Below, in pieces: positions 43,401-50,250 of a DNA stretch of 64,000 nucleotides. The translations under genes were made by a program, and so were the position numbers. Position 1 is the stretch's first letter. Every line of letters starts with the position of its first letter. The notes under the pieces were generated by a model. It saw only the letters and a list, made by a program, of their open reading frames with translations. It searched no databases and was not told where the DNA came from. The stretch is from Leishmania donovani (lineage: Eukaryota > Euglenozoa > Kinetoplastea > Trypanosomatida > Trypanosomatidae): positions 415,329-479,328 of the forward strand of contig NC_018241.1 of NCBI RefSeq assembly GCF_000227135.1, read 5' to 3'.

Positions 43401-44277
43401 GCCCAATCACAGCACCACCACCACGACCGCGCTGACCGCGGTCGTGGACCCTGCGCCGTTGCAGACCTTGCTTTCCCACGAGACAGACCTGTACAACTGC
43501 CTTCTGTCCACAATGCAGAGTTCGCTGGCAGAGCTGATTCGCGCCCTCAAGGGTGAGGTGGTCGTGACGTCTCGGCTGGAGCTGATGATGCAGCGGCTGG
43601 CCTTCAACCAGGTACCGGAGGTGTGGGCACAGGTTGGCTACCTTACCCTCAAGCCGCTCGGCTCCTTCATGGAGGATCTCCTGCGTCGCGTACACTTCAT
43701 GCGGCGCTGGGGAGAGGCTGGGCCACCACCGAGCTTCTGGCTCTCCGGCGTCTTTTTTCCTCAAGGCTTTGTCACTGCGTTGTTGCAAGCGCGGAGCCGC
43801 GCGCTGCAGGTGCCCATAGACTCCCTGCAGCTGCGCTTCCGCGCTCTGGCGCCGAGTGAGGCTGCCGAGGTGTCGGCTCTGACGGCTTCCTACGAAGCGG
43901 GTACCGGCAGCAAGGCGCCGACCAAGGCCGGCGCCTACGTGAGTGGCCTCTACCTCGAGGGCTGTGGCTGGGATGCAGCACGTGGCGGGCTCGTGGAGGC
44001 CGCGCCCGGTGCCCTCACTGTGGAGCTGCCCATTATCCACTTCGAACCTGTCATGGGGTTGGAGTCGGCCGCCAAGGGCCCCAGCGCGTCCGCAGCGGAA
44101 GCCGCTGCTGCATACGTGTGCCCTCTCTACAAGGTGCGCACACGCGCCGGCACCTTGTCGACGACCGGCGTCTCCACCAACTACGTGACCAGCTTGACGT
44201 TGCCGTCGCTCGACGGCATTCCAGGCGACCACTGGACATTGCGCGGCGTGGCCGCTCTCTGCGCATTGGATGATTAA
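31471..44277 (+). CDS. Axonemal dynein heavy chain (inner-arm type)
   Basis: A 4268-residue motor protein of flagellar dynein arms. After a tail and linker (about 1-1250) come the AAA modules: Walker A of AAA1 GPAGTGKT (1281-1288) followed by the VVFNCSDGLDYRMM and GAWACFDEFNRIELEVLSVV signatures; AAA2 GHTMTGKT (1577-1584); AAA3 GLTGTGKS (2019-2026); AAA4 GVGGSGRSS (2392-2400), with the Arg common in dyneins. The stalk coiled coil starts near 2640 and returns near 2845-2940, with the microtubule-binding tip between. AAA5, AAA6 and the C-terminal domain follow. The GPAGTGKTES and NCSDGLDY wording and the length fit single-headed inner-arm heavy chains (DNAH1/3/6/7/12 group). Low-complexity insertions lie at about 1610-1625, 3285-3355 and in the C-terminal domain. 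Codon composition is AT-rich over roughly the first 800-1000 codons and GC-rich after. It is the first gene of the plus-strand unit. Confidence 0.95.
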   Translation: MMSTKIIQELKELPLNTVEDAQKFFSIVADVKAQGIALPPITHMFFARVDAGLHFEPYHIRTICRDNRPMNYYVVTKDHVIHVNRRDGEYNVVATLEQWLLEAKCFNRICKFAFFRNYILHKALLRLLESARRTKLERIRAVLSKRLLLATPTFQKDLIALRRKAFDFQWTPVTEGFQTVLSLQISGDKGNAAGLSTDEFAEMQDDYGKSLQRKFASLLLDILSVVSERVESVTQLVSTMRVIEKYPGATGCVNKDVTAKELLKRQREQKRLVVDYEKLPSYIRLVHHFQLESTFQQACSTFFDLEGAVRRRAAILRWRFRVECIVEGRKELSLFPPKEHVTKTAEAAMNKCIDLLSGLPTCVGSEALKPFTTMMKTATVRSALLGDALISIYKKGVLQLIEADYDEAKSKLSSYEPLVAVSQFLAEWQDVSMNWDSTLSHEDSLLVSITESEIRGYATRAYKAQSEIMKLSNRTYGTIVVECDKTLQKLVAQLKGVLVDIEAALGQLIKLNFRYLKAECDSWVGKLSLPDITLGQFINWYLGLQDSGSIFDEFSNNVVDIQNLHRLLCELREKSNAGVISDEVDYSSVLRVPFQCAVTEARKYYLSNSSRIKEMLLAEHTRIIACATSTTKRLASECSNEKANEIGAPVTQKLEDVRDELVQANSEAKQLDMYARVLEMPTFNWSEIAVAEDEHRKYVELWNVHKEVTDLRRRLDTKTVEEIDGQELKDTIVSLFQRAFKAQKSTPGGTADYLVKSLAVEKANVPMYVELCNPALKEAHWLQLFQNTSIQPIPSAKRTLRSLEAAGLMADEHSAAVREVVSSAVGIYELEQQLKKLQNYWANHLFVVVPYGGRSNAFVVDAVDATLEELEEQQIVVQTCLTSKYLAPVLTEMKEWEAKLSLIHSVLMEWVGVQKTWMYLEFIFTSDDIKRQLPDESLLFSSADRFFGSLMKRCSEDPHMAPLCLEGNGDTLKKLQKCTYQLECIQKKIDEYLETKRVAFPRFYFLSNDELLSILSDSRNPLAVQPHLQKCFDNIKALVFADEKTIVAMRSSEGEEVPFTHPVKVIGNVESWLNDVERAMRATLFDCLAACLRGYTTEHRTKWFFEHPAQCVATVDQIMWTSEVEEVITATGSGDSSAWPSYQDRFGEQLLQTVELVKLSLTALQRTVVSNLIVVDVHCRDVCADLAADSPSAAPHPCSSVLDFGWQKQLRFYYGLPTSVHGPGGAAEMADCFVRHGAAELPYGYEYLGNQPRLVITPLTERAFLTCTAALHMQKGAAPQGPAGTGKTESVKDLGKALARTVVVFNCSDGLDYRMMSQMFAGLAQAGAWACFDEFNRIELEVLSVVAQQMLDITTAITQRQTFMKFEGHHIKLHTNFGVFITMNPGYAGRTELPDNLKALFRPVCMMIPNYALIAEIMFYAEGYGKAQSLAAKMIRLYSLASQQLSKQDHYDFGMRAVKSILVLAGRLKRADPDSDEELLLVRAIREANLPKFLVDDRHLFMALLHDFFPTIVEVAPASVSEVILSEAKRFLTEELVHTSPSSPEAQMRLQPTKGLLFKTQQLFDTLMTRHGLMLVGHTMTGKTTVRDTLASVLTRLGRVLDMTPAPGAEGGDSGNGNPGAKGGLAATRRHTLAASMRALDARCQSYFTATHATVCNPKAISMTELYGDVNPLTREWQDGVFSAMVRELVKQSAAQHGRAATRHWVIFDGPVDAVWVENLNTVLDDSKMLCLVNGERIRIPDTISLLFEVQDLRVASPATVSRCGMVYVDEECVDGGWSPLLQSLSQAAAQELRAQWRHDRFLQLCGSLVPPLLQVVREECKEYIGTCNAQLTLNLFYLMKAAVQHLQGVMEEDRQEQQKQLHDDAAAFVLDSGASRQSTDSTLRRFSRRRSSRVTRTAVLVRGDAVFDALFLQSCAWGLGGNLTETTRARFAAAMLPLVRKGALNFPADAEAEGCGVFDYGVDYEIGDWRRWSEMVPEFHYNASVSYFDLLVPTEQTAALQYLLRSATTTHHHMLLNGLTGTGKSSTVNSYLLQTLHTEDAASSTAAFRFTLSAQTSAQALQNTIEMKLTRRKGDREFGAPSGKTMMIAVIDDCNVPQLEEYGAAPPVELLRQMITQGGFYDRKRLFFKEVVQTMLIACCGEPGGGKNEMTPRFTSKLLCFCAPQLTETSMRSIFSAILKGFFYARGFATEVAALADAVVDSTLEAYRRIAVECLPTPDKTHCTFNLRDVSKVFQGILQVKPAHCASPQALIDLWSHEASRVFHDRLIDDTDRGWWWRCCAEVIEKHFCGDVTAANADAADTDGTQPVPSPLPAPDPVQLGTIFYGAWVNRDYQRIGQDTSLQVVAQQHLAEYNTQSTTPMNLVFFDQAVQHLSRICRIVSQPRGHALLVGVGGSGRSSLCRLAAFMMNMDVQTVHIARNYGIEEFRDEVRKVLLDSGARGKEVVFVISDSQLVHSEMLEDINNLLNTGEVPGMMGLEDMETIVRCCREASLASGRPDTRASVYEYFVSQSRERFHLCLCMSPMSGVFRDRLRMFPALVNCTTIDWFSEWPQEALRAVAKSTLSSAARDGAAGPGTDQLSALMVFLQSTVKDAAERLYAQHRRRTHVTPTSYLAVLTLYNTMGRRLRRDLQASANRYRNGLKKLDTAKSTIAQLQQQIREMQPGLAAAAKQVEEQKQTLAVEQLEANQMKEAQSKEEATALQLMNEAESIRRECEEGLQQALPALEAAKQALETLSAKDIQEIKTFTTPPSNVEKTMNAVLVLLGEKDGWASAKTCLGKLDFISRLTGYPRDSITAACIRKLAVFVQDPDFVPDIIEKTSLPCRSMCMWVHAMYKYYFVAKEIAPKRARLAGAEKKVEVARKELQAKQVALQKVLNHISDLQAAAAAAQEKADHFQRQIETAMARLVRADQLISGLASERVRWKEALAKLETQLGCVEGTAALAAGCVGYLGPFPLDYREVLVEQWRSECAALHIPFDATYSLEGIETEATVQQWALQSLPRDTYSIQNATILYRTTQCCYMIDPQGQANAFVRKLERSRSSGAAGLLQLKLNSPNFMRQIENAVQKGQAVLLEDVGETLDAALDPILLKQVHRVAGRDVITLGDREVTYDDRFHLYITTKLANPVLTPELQVKLTVIDFTVTREGLEEQLLADIVGSERASLQQRGDRCVISIAANREEIAALEAQVLQQLSDATGDVLDNAELIQALQTSKVTSEKIAVELAAVEETNKTINATRDVYRPLAVRGSLLYGAITQMSKVDPMYDYSLPFFKNLVVSVLASTRRQRPQLQQPHRSSSISASSMMLGNGSLNGRGAQNCHLSLAPTDSNHGLPGADAEEEEEAAAAMSEAEVEARVVMLVEEVTWMSYRVLCRGLFGPHKLLFSFVLATTLLRSTGQITKEEWELFLCGGAGRALLPAFAAAGGEGSDGATVQRPGYMSSGTWIDFGAICGLEAFAEVCESFIASLADASDFGDADLSGDGPLPWTTWFTETYGAEVLTRLPASLAHLSLWHRVMAVKILRPNKFHYMAAQLVADTLGQRYTIAPPLDLEEAFLESTKMTPIIFILSPGADPTSLFLSFAEEHGFAGRKHMLSLGQDQDVRATQMIREGQREGAWVYLQNCHVYASWMPQLQVLVESMNPSEIHADFRLWLTSNPSPSFPPLVLQAGLKLTQEPPMGLRGKVLSTLRSTVVADVWAATASAADVGNADSNDASVSASSPAVLRSGHPSIELQRLVWTLAFYHGTVMERRRYRPLGWNNSYDWGMADFEAGLATLQTALDRCKDGGAGLPTEELCYMLGTLDFGGRVTDEWDTLCLQVLTRRFFDADAPGTTSQKKLPQDTITPPPFPKDGVSYAALLQLAEATFTAGRESRKDGDGEDENGESPARFGLHDNATLSVEQQLSLGLVDALVLMNASGAVTGATSARRRSASGDHGEDDAKASGDEVMENPVAAVARKLLAQLPPLLPRKEAVLGSMTSPNHSTTTTTALTAVVDPAPLQTLLSHETDLYNCLLSTMQSSLAELIRALKGEVVVTSRLELMMQRLAFNQVPEVWAQVGYLTLKPLGSFMEDLLRRVHFMRRWGEAGPPPSFWLSGVFFPQGFVTALLQARSRALQVPIDSLQLRFRALAPSEAAEVSALTASYEAGTGSKAPTKAGAYVSGLYLEGCGWDAARGGLVEAAPGALTVELPIIHFEPVMGLESAAKGPSASAAEAAAAYVCPLYKVRTRAGTLSTTGVSTNYVTSLTLPSLDGIPGDHWTLRGVAALCALDD

Positions 44278-47133
44278 GCGGCAAAAGGGGCGGCTTGCAT
44301 TCCAACCACATAAGAGAACAGAAATCGGGTTACGCGAAACTCTCTTACGCTATTTGCTGGTGTGCTCCATTCGCCGGCAGCTGCGGCGGGGCCTCAATGG
44401 CGCTTGGCGTACGTCTTGTGTACCGTTGGAGTGGCCGGGCATCTGTAGCGAACGGCGACATTGGAGGGAGAGGGGGCGCGGCGGGACGTCTCTGCCTCTG
44501 TGTGTGTGTTTGCGTACGTGCCTCTCACATGCGCCTGCACTCTTTGCCGTTGTCTTTTTATATCATCTGCCGCATTCTAGATCGTTCGTGTAGCTGCTCG
44601 TTTTGGTGTCCTGCGTTGTCGCTGGCGGTTGCGTGTTGGGTGTGTCAACATCGACTCCGTGGGCCGGTGGTGCCCTGTTGCGGTTCCCGTAGTGCTTCTC
44701 TTTTTACAACTTCCACCCCTGCCCCCTCCGGCGTTTTCTTTTTTTTGTTTCGTTGGTGCCTTGTAGTTGTTGGCCGTGGGACACACCGTTTCTGCTCCCC
44801 TTGCGGGTGTGGGACCTGGTGCCCCTCGTTGATGGTGCCAGTGCGTCTTTGCCTGTCAGCCCCTTGTTATGTATCTTAATATGCGCCAATGGCTCCTTGA
44901 ACATGTATTTTGTTGGGGCCGACACCGCGTTGTGTGTGAGAAACAGAGCCACCAGCACCCCCCTACTCTTCCCCTTTCACACCCCACGTGGACGCGCCCT
45001 CTCTCCCCCTCCCGCCGCTCTGCTTCCTTCCTTCCCTCTTTCTTTTTCTCTTGTGTGATTCCCCTCTCCTTTTCGACAAGCGGATCCGGCACCCCACTTT
45101 TACACCTCACCATTTTCTTTGTCCGTCAAGTCTCTCTGAACCACCACCACCACCGCCGCCCCTCCTCCTCCTCGCCTTCTCCTCTCTTCTTGTTTGCCCT
45201 TACGTGACTACATCGCCGCACACACGAGCAGCAGTAGCAGCAGCAGAAGGGACAGGAAGCTCTACATCAACGCACAGCAACACACACACACACCCTGCGC
45301 GCGCGCTTGTGTGCACCTTTTCCGCTTCTCTCTCCCCCTCTTGCTCTTTGACAGCAGCGCGACTTCTCATCCTCGAGTGAGTTCATGTAAAATAGCATGC
45401 ATGCCTGCACACCATGTAGTGGGCGCTCCACCACTTCCTTCAAAACATATATATGTATATACCAAAACAGATCATGAGGATCTTAAGCGAGCCGCAGAGG
45501 ACGGATGCTGAACACTCTCCCCCCGTCCCCTCCTCCACACCCGCACGCGCACAGCAATACGTGTCTGCGGAGCGACCCTCGTAACCGGGTGTGCACTTGA
45601 ATGTGCCTTCGCTCTTGTGGGCTCGATAGAGAAGCACAGCCATCTCTCTGCGTGGGCATGTGTATGTGTGCGCGTTCGCGCATGTGTAAAGTGGGCCTCT
45701 GTAGTCCTCTCTTCATTTCGCCCTTTCTCTCATAATATTCTCTTCATCCAACAGTGCGTCCGTACGTAGAAGCGAAAAGCAAAACAACAGACACACAGTC
45801 ACCATACACATAAAAGCAACGTCGACGAGCCTCTCTCCCCTCTCTCCCACACGCATTCCCTTTCGAGAGGCACCTCCTACCCCCTCCTCCCGCTCCTGGG
45901 ACAACTCACCCTTCCACCTCCCCTTCCCCCCGCAAGAACGGAAAACCAGAAGAAAAGACACAGCGATACGCACGCACTAGCAACAACGACAGCAGGACTT
46001 TCCCACGTGTGGGCTGTGTCTCTCTCTCGCTCTCGTTCTCTCCCCGCCTCCCTCCTCCTCTCTGTATCCTTGGCCCTCTCCCCTCCCTCCGTTCCCCCTT
46101 CTCCCCCCGCTCTCTTGAACGGGCTTCGCCGCGCGTCTTCCATTGTTCCCCCACCCGATTTGCCCCCCCCCCCTCCCCATCCCCGTCCCCGCATTTCCTT
46201 CTCCCGACTTTTGGGGCAGCTGGCCACACACCCACACCGTTCCTGTGTCTTTGCCGTTGTGCTCCTTCCCCTCCCGCGGTGTCTCGGCGTCCGCTGTCTC
46301 GCGTCCACAGCTCGTCCCCCTTCTCTTTTTTCTTTTTACGGCTTCCTGGCAGTCTCCCTGACTCACGTGTACTTTGCTTGCCATTGCCGCGTGGACTCTC
46401 GCTCCTTCTGTCTCCCTGTCGCGTGTCCGCCGGGTGCTGTCGGCGTGCGCGTGGGCGTGTCAGCAAAGGCCTGGCCTGGGTTTCTTGGGCTATTGCTCTT
46501 CTTCCCCGCCCCGCAAGCACCGCCCCGCCTCTCCTCCACCAGAGAACGAGACGAGAGGGCTGAAAAGAGAAGCGGGGAAGGACGCAACAAACGAGTAGTC
46601 ACGAAGCGAAGAGAGGGCGTCGTAGGCTCGACCACCACACCATCTTCCGCCTTTCTTCAGACTGACCGACCGACAGACACACACACACACATATACATAC
46701 ATACTATACATTCTTTGTGGACAAGCAAGGCTGCCGGCACCGACAGACCCTCTTGTGAGGACGTGACAAGGAGCGGTGCCGACATTCTCATCATCGACGG
46801 CACGCTTTTTTTTTAGTATTATTAGCTGACTCTTCCTCCTCCTCCCTTTTTTTTTTGTCTGTTTTCTTGACGCTTTCGCTACATCTTTTTCCGCGCCCTC
46901 CTTTTTTTTTTCGGGCTTTGCGATTGAATAGACGCGTTCGCTTTCTCCTCCCCTCCGGTCCCCCACCTTCCTGCCGTCGCTCCCCAGCAAGCGGCACGTA
47001 CGCACACACAGCCGAACCCACGGGCTCTCTTTCTCCCCCCTCTCTCTCTCTGTGGGTGTCTGTGGGCGTGGGTGTCTCTGGGTTACAGCCGGTGCACACT
47101 CCTTCTGGCATAAGAGGCGTGCAACGAAAGAGA
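44278..47133. other. Long pyrimidine-rich intergenic spacer
   Basis: 2.9 kb without a gene between the dynein and the kinase. The plus strand is rich in CT tracts (for example 44985-45190 and 46015-46200), the mirror image of the purine-rich spacers left of the strand switch. A T-run at 46902-46911 with the first following AG at 46930-46931 is a plausible splice acceptor for the kinase mRNA. The frame upstream of 47134 is open but low-complexity. Confidence 0.6.
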
Positions 47134-50100
47134 ATGAGCTCTCATCAGGCGGTCACAGCGTCTCTGGGGAGCGGTGGGTACAACGCGAGCAAGCACTCTG
47201 CTCGAAACGTATTACCAGCGAGCACCACCTCAGTGACTCCCTCGTCTAACGCTGCCCCTGCAATGACTTCTACTGGTACTGATGCCCTGATTATCAAGGG
47301 GAGCGGTGCAGCTGTCAACCAAGCGCCGACCATCGCCCGAACCTCGTACACCGATGGTGCTGCCACAAACGGCACCAGTCGCTACCGCCACAGCAGCGGG
47401 GTTGGGAACAACGCTAACACTGCTAACGGCAGCGGCAATGAGCCGAAGATCAACACAGGCAGCAGCACCTCCGGCACTGCTGCGGCGACCACGGAGTCCG
47501 TCATTGAGGAGCTCAAGGCCCTCGCCAAGTCGATGCTGGAGGCGACGAACGCGGCGCGGCGCCGCACGAGCTCGATCGAGCAGCGAAACTCGTACGAGGC
47601 TCTCATGCACGCCATTGAAAACCGCGTGAACGGCGATACAGTGAACATTACTAGTATTGAGAGCAAAGACGCGGCCGCTTCCACCGGCGGCTACGCAGCG
47701 GCACCCGCGACGGCGCCCGCCGCCCCCAAGCACGTCGATCCCATGGCGACGAACGGCATTTCCCAGTCGGAGATGCTCTCGGCACATCTCACGGAGCAGC
47801 TGACCGACATTCCAGCCGCGCTGTCGCCCGGGAGCTGCGTGAGGCAGCAGTCGCAGCAACTCCCGCCGGCTCAGCGAAAAAAATATGGAAAGGAGGAAGT
47901 TCCGACGGTTGCAGCAGCGGAGACGGACGCCGCTGTGCGCAACACGCAGCAGCCTGCGGTGCCTTCACAGCAGCAGCAGCAGCAATGCCAGCGTGCGGAT
48001 ATGAAGCACCACGCGGATGTGGCAGACGTGGGCTCAGAGGACGACGACGATGACGGGGGTGCGGCCCAGGGCGACAATGAGCAAGCGCTGTCTTTGGCAG
48101 CGTTGCACTCGCAGCCGCCAATAACGCGCCGCCATGCGCCCACTGCGATGCTCGAGGCAGATGAGGACGAGGATGATGATGACGGCACTGCCTACGACGG
48201 GGTCAAGACCCAGGTACTCTTCAAGCCAGTCAACCGCGCCGCTTACCGCGAGGTGGTGGCGTCGACGTGGAAGCCAGAGGGCCTGACGCGCCGCACCAAC
48301 ACCGCCGGCAGTGGCAGCCAGCAGAACCGGAATAGCAACAGCAGCAGCAGTGCGAGTGAGTACAAGGACAGCCCTCATCATCCAAACTCGTCTGACGACG
48401 ATGATGAGGCGATCGCGACGATGGCGACTCGCAACAAGACAGGCAGGGCGGCTGCTCGGACAGCGCCGTCTATGAAAGTGTTTCGCGTTCCCTCGTTCCC
48501 GTATGGCGGTGGTGTGACGGAGCAGCAGGCGCGGATCCTGCAGCGGCAGTTTGACGAGTGCATCCACAACGGCGAGCACCTCAGCTCCAACGCCGCCGGA
48601 CCTGCCCTCATCACGAAGCGCGACTTTGACTCGGGCAACTACACCGAGGTCTCTGCAGCCACTGCGCAGATGGATACAACCTCCTTCCAGCCGACGTCTC
48701 CGTACGAGTTTGTCGTCGAGGTGGAGCGCGACGTCCGCTTCGACGCTGTCAAGGCCCGTGAAGAGCGTCGCCATCGCTTCCGGCAGCTCGTGCGCGAGAA
48801 GCGCGCGCCGGCCACGATGGGGACTTTCAACCTGCGCGTCATCATGGACCCGTTCAAGACAGGCTTTGAGGAGGAGAAGAACTTCCCAATCGTGCCTGGA
48901 ACCGTTATTGCCGGCCGCTACGAGATCATTCAAATGCTGGGCAAGGCCACCTTCAGCCGTGCGGTGCGCTGCTACGACCTACAGGATCCAATCTACAACG
49001 AGGACGAGGAGAGCGACGAGGGCGAGTACGAAGACGACGTCGACGACGACGATGCGAACAGTGCCACTGCCTCGCCGGCAGATGGGACCGAGAACGTGGC
49101 TTGCATCGGCAAGGGAGGTGTGACTACTGCCTCTTGCAGGGGGTCAGACACCGCTACCACCGCCAGCGCTAGCAAGCAGCAAGTCAAGTCTGTCAACACA
49201 GCGACGAAGTCACGACTCAAGCCCAAGCGCAGGATTTTGGGGTATGGCCAAGTTTGCCTGAAGATCATCAACAACACAAAGGACTTTTTTGACCAATCGC
49301 TTGATGAAATACGGCTGTTGACGCTGCTGAACCGCCAGAAAGACCCTGATGATGCGCATATCGTGCGGCTCATCGACGCCTTCTACTACAAGGAGCATGT
49401 CATGCTCGTGACGGAACTGCTGCGCGACACCTTGTACGACTACGGCAAGTACAACCGGGAGGAGGAGAAAGAGTTCTACTTTACCCTTCCTCGCCTGCGC
49501 CGACTGACGCGGCAAATTGTCGAGGCGCTGACGTACGTGCACTCCCTCAACCTCATACATACCGATCTCAAGCCTGAGAACATCATGTTTGTCTCCTACA
49601 GCCGCTGCATCGTCAAGGTGATCGACTTTGGCAGCAGCTGCTTCCTCAGCGACCACCTCAGCTCCTACATCCAGAGCCGCAGCTACCGGGCTCCAGAGGT
49701 GGTGCTGGGCTGCGACTACGACGGCCGCATTGACGTATGGTCACTTGGTGCGATTTTGGTAGAGATGGTCACAGGCGACGTGCTTTTCACCTCGGACACC
49801 GTGCCAGAGATGCTGGCGCGCATCGTGTACGTTTGCGGCACGCCGTTCCCGCGGCGCATGCTATGGGAAGGCCGTCACACAAGCGACTACATCAACAAGT
49901 TCGGGTGTATCTATGAGTACGGCGGCGGTGCAGATGGGCAGCATGACCGCCCCGAGAAGGGCGACACCGACGACGGGGAGGAGCCGTACTGCCTTTACAC
50001 GCCGGTCCCGACCATGGCGCCGCACACTTGCGCATCTTCGAGAAAGTCGCGGGCGGCAGCGGCGGTGCCACCACCACCACGGACGACGACGGCCCCATAC

Positions 50101-50250
50101 AGCGTCTTGCGCGAGAAGCTGGCCGCTGCGAACATGGTGGATGAGGAATTCATTGCGTTTGTGGAGGCGTGCTTGATGCTCGACCACAAGAAGCGGCCGA
50201 CAAGCGCGGAGCTGCTGGAGCACCCCTTCATCAGGGATGTGGTGCTGTGA
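47134..50250 (+). CDS. DYRK-family protein kinase with acidic N-lobe insertion
   Basis: 1038 residues from the ATG at 47134; 93 open codons upstream look like UTR. The first ~590 residues are low-complexity (Ser/Thr/Ala, poly-Gln, acidic runs) with a conserved-looking region around 430-590 (FRVPSFPYGGGVTEQQARIL and later the DYRK-type approach to the kinase). The kinase domain starts at Tyr596 and reaches almost the C-terminus: glycine loop LGKATFS (602-608), catalytic Lys710 in VCLKII, HTDLKPEN (809-816; Cys or Arg is usual in place of Thr), DFG (831-833), and activation-loop YIQSRSYRAPE (845-855) with the first Tyr in the DYRK autophosphorylation position. An acidic, Ser/Thr-rich insertion of about 75-85 residues separates the glycine loop from Lys710. 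All core catalytic residues are present, so it is probably active. Substrates unknown. Confidence 0.9.
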   Translation: MSSHQAVTASLGSGGYNASKHSARNVLPASTTSVTPSSNAAPAMTSTGTDALIIKGSGAAVNQAPTIARTSYTDGAATNGTSRYRHSSGVGNNANTANGSGNEPKINTGSSTSGTAAATTESVIEELKALAKSMLEATNAARRRTSSIEQRNSYEALMHAIENRVNGDTVNITSIESKDAAASTGGYAAAPATAPAAPKHVDPMATNGISQSEMLSAHLTEQLTDIPAALSPGSCVRQQSQQLPPAQRKKYGKEEVPTVAAAETDAAVRNTQQPAVPSQQQQQQCQRADMKHHADVADVGSEDDDDDGGAAQGDNEQALSLAALHSQPPITRRHAPTAMLEADEDEDDDDGTAYDGVKTQVLFKPVNRAAYREVVASTWKPEGLTRRTNTAGSGSQQNRNSNSSSSASEYKDSPHHPNSSDDDDEAIATMATRNKTGRAAARTAPSMKVFRVPSFPYGGGVTEQQARILQRQFDECIHNGEHLSSNAAGPALITKRDFDSGNYTEVSAATAQMDTTSFQPTSPYEFVVEVERDVRFDAVKAREERRHRFRQLVREKRAPATMGTFNLRVIMDPFKTGFEEEKNFPIVPGTVIAGRYEIIQMLGKATFSRAVRCYDLQDPIYNEDEESDEGEYEDDVDDDDANSATASPADGTENVACIGKGGVTTASCRGSDTATTASASKQQVKSVNTATKSRLKPKRRILGYGQVCLKIINNTKDFFDQSLDEIRLLTLLNRQKDPDDAHIVRLIDAFYYKEHVMLVTELLRDTLYDYGKYNREEEKEFYFTLPRLRRLTRQIVEALTYVHSLNLIHTDLKPENIMFVSYSRCIVKVIDFGSSCFLSDHLSSYIQSRSYRAPEVVLGCDYDGRIDVWSLGAILVEMVTGDVLFTSDTVPEMLARIVYVCGTPFPRRMLWEGRHTSDYINKFGCIYEYGGGADGQHDRPEKGDTDDGEEPYCLYTPVPTMAPHTCASSRKSRAAAAVPPPPRTTTAPYSVLREKLAAANMVDEEFIAFVEACLMLDHKKRPTSAELLEHPFIRDVVL

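Noticed and set aside
46007..46816. A 269-codon plus-strand ORF before the kinase
   Set aside because: It is a Ser/Pro/Leu translation of CT-rich spacer and ends in microsatellite and T-run; better explained as UTR/splice-signal DNA.
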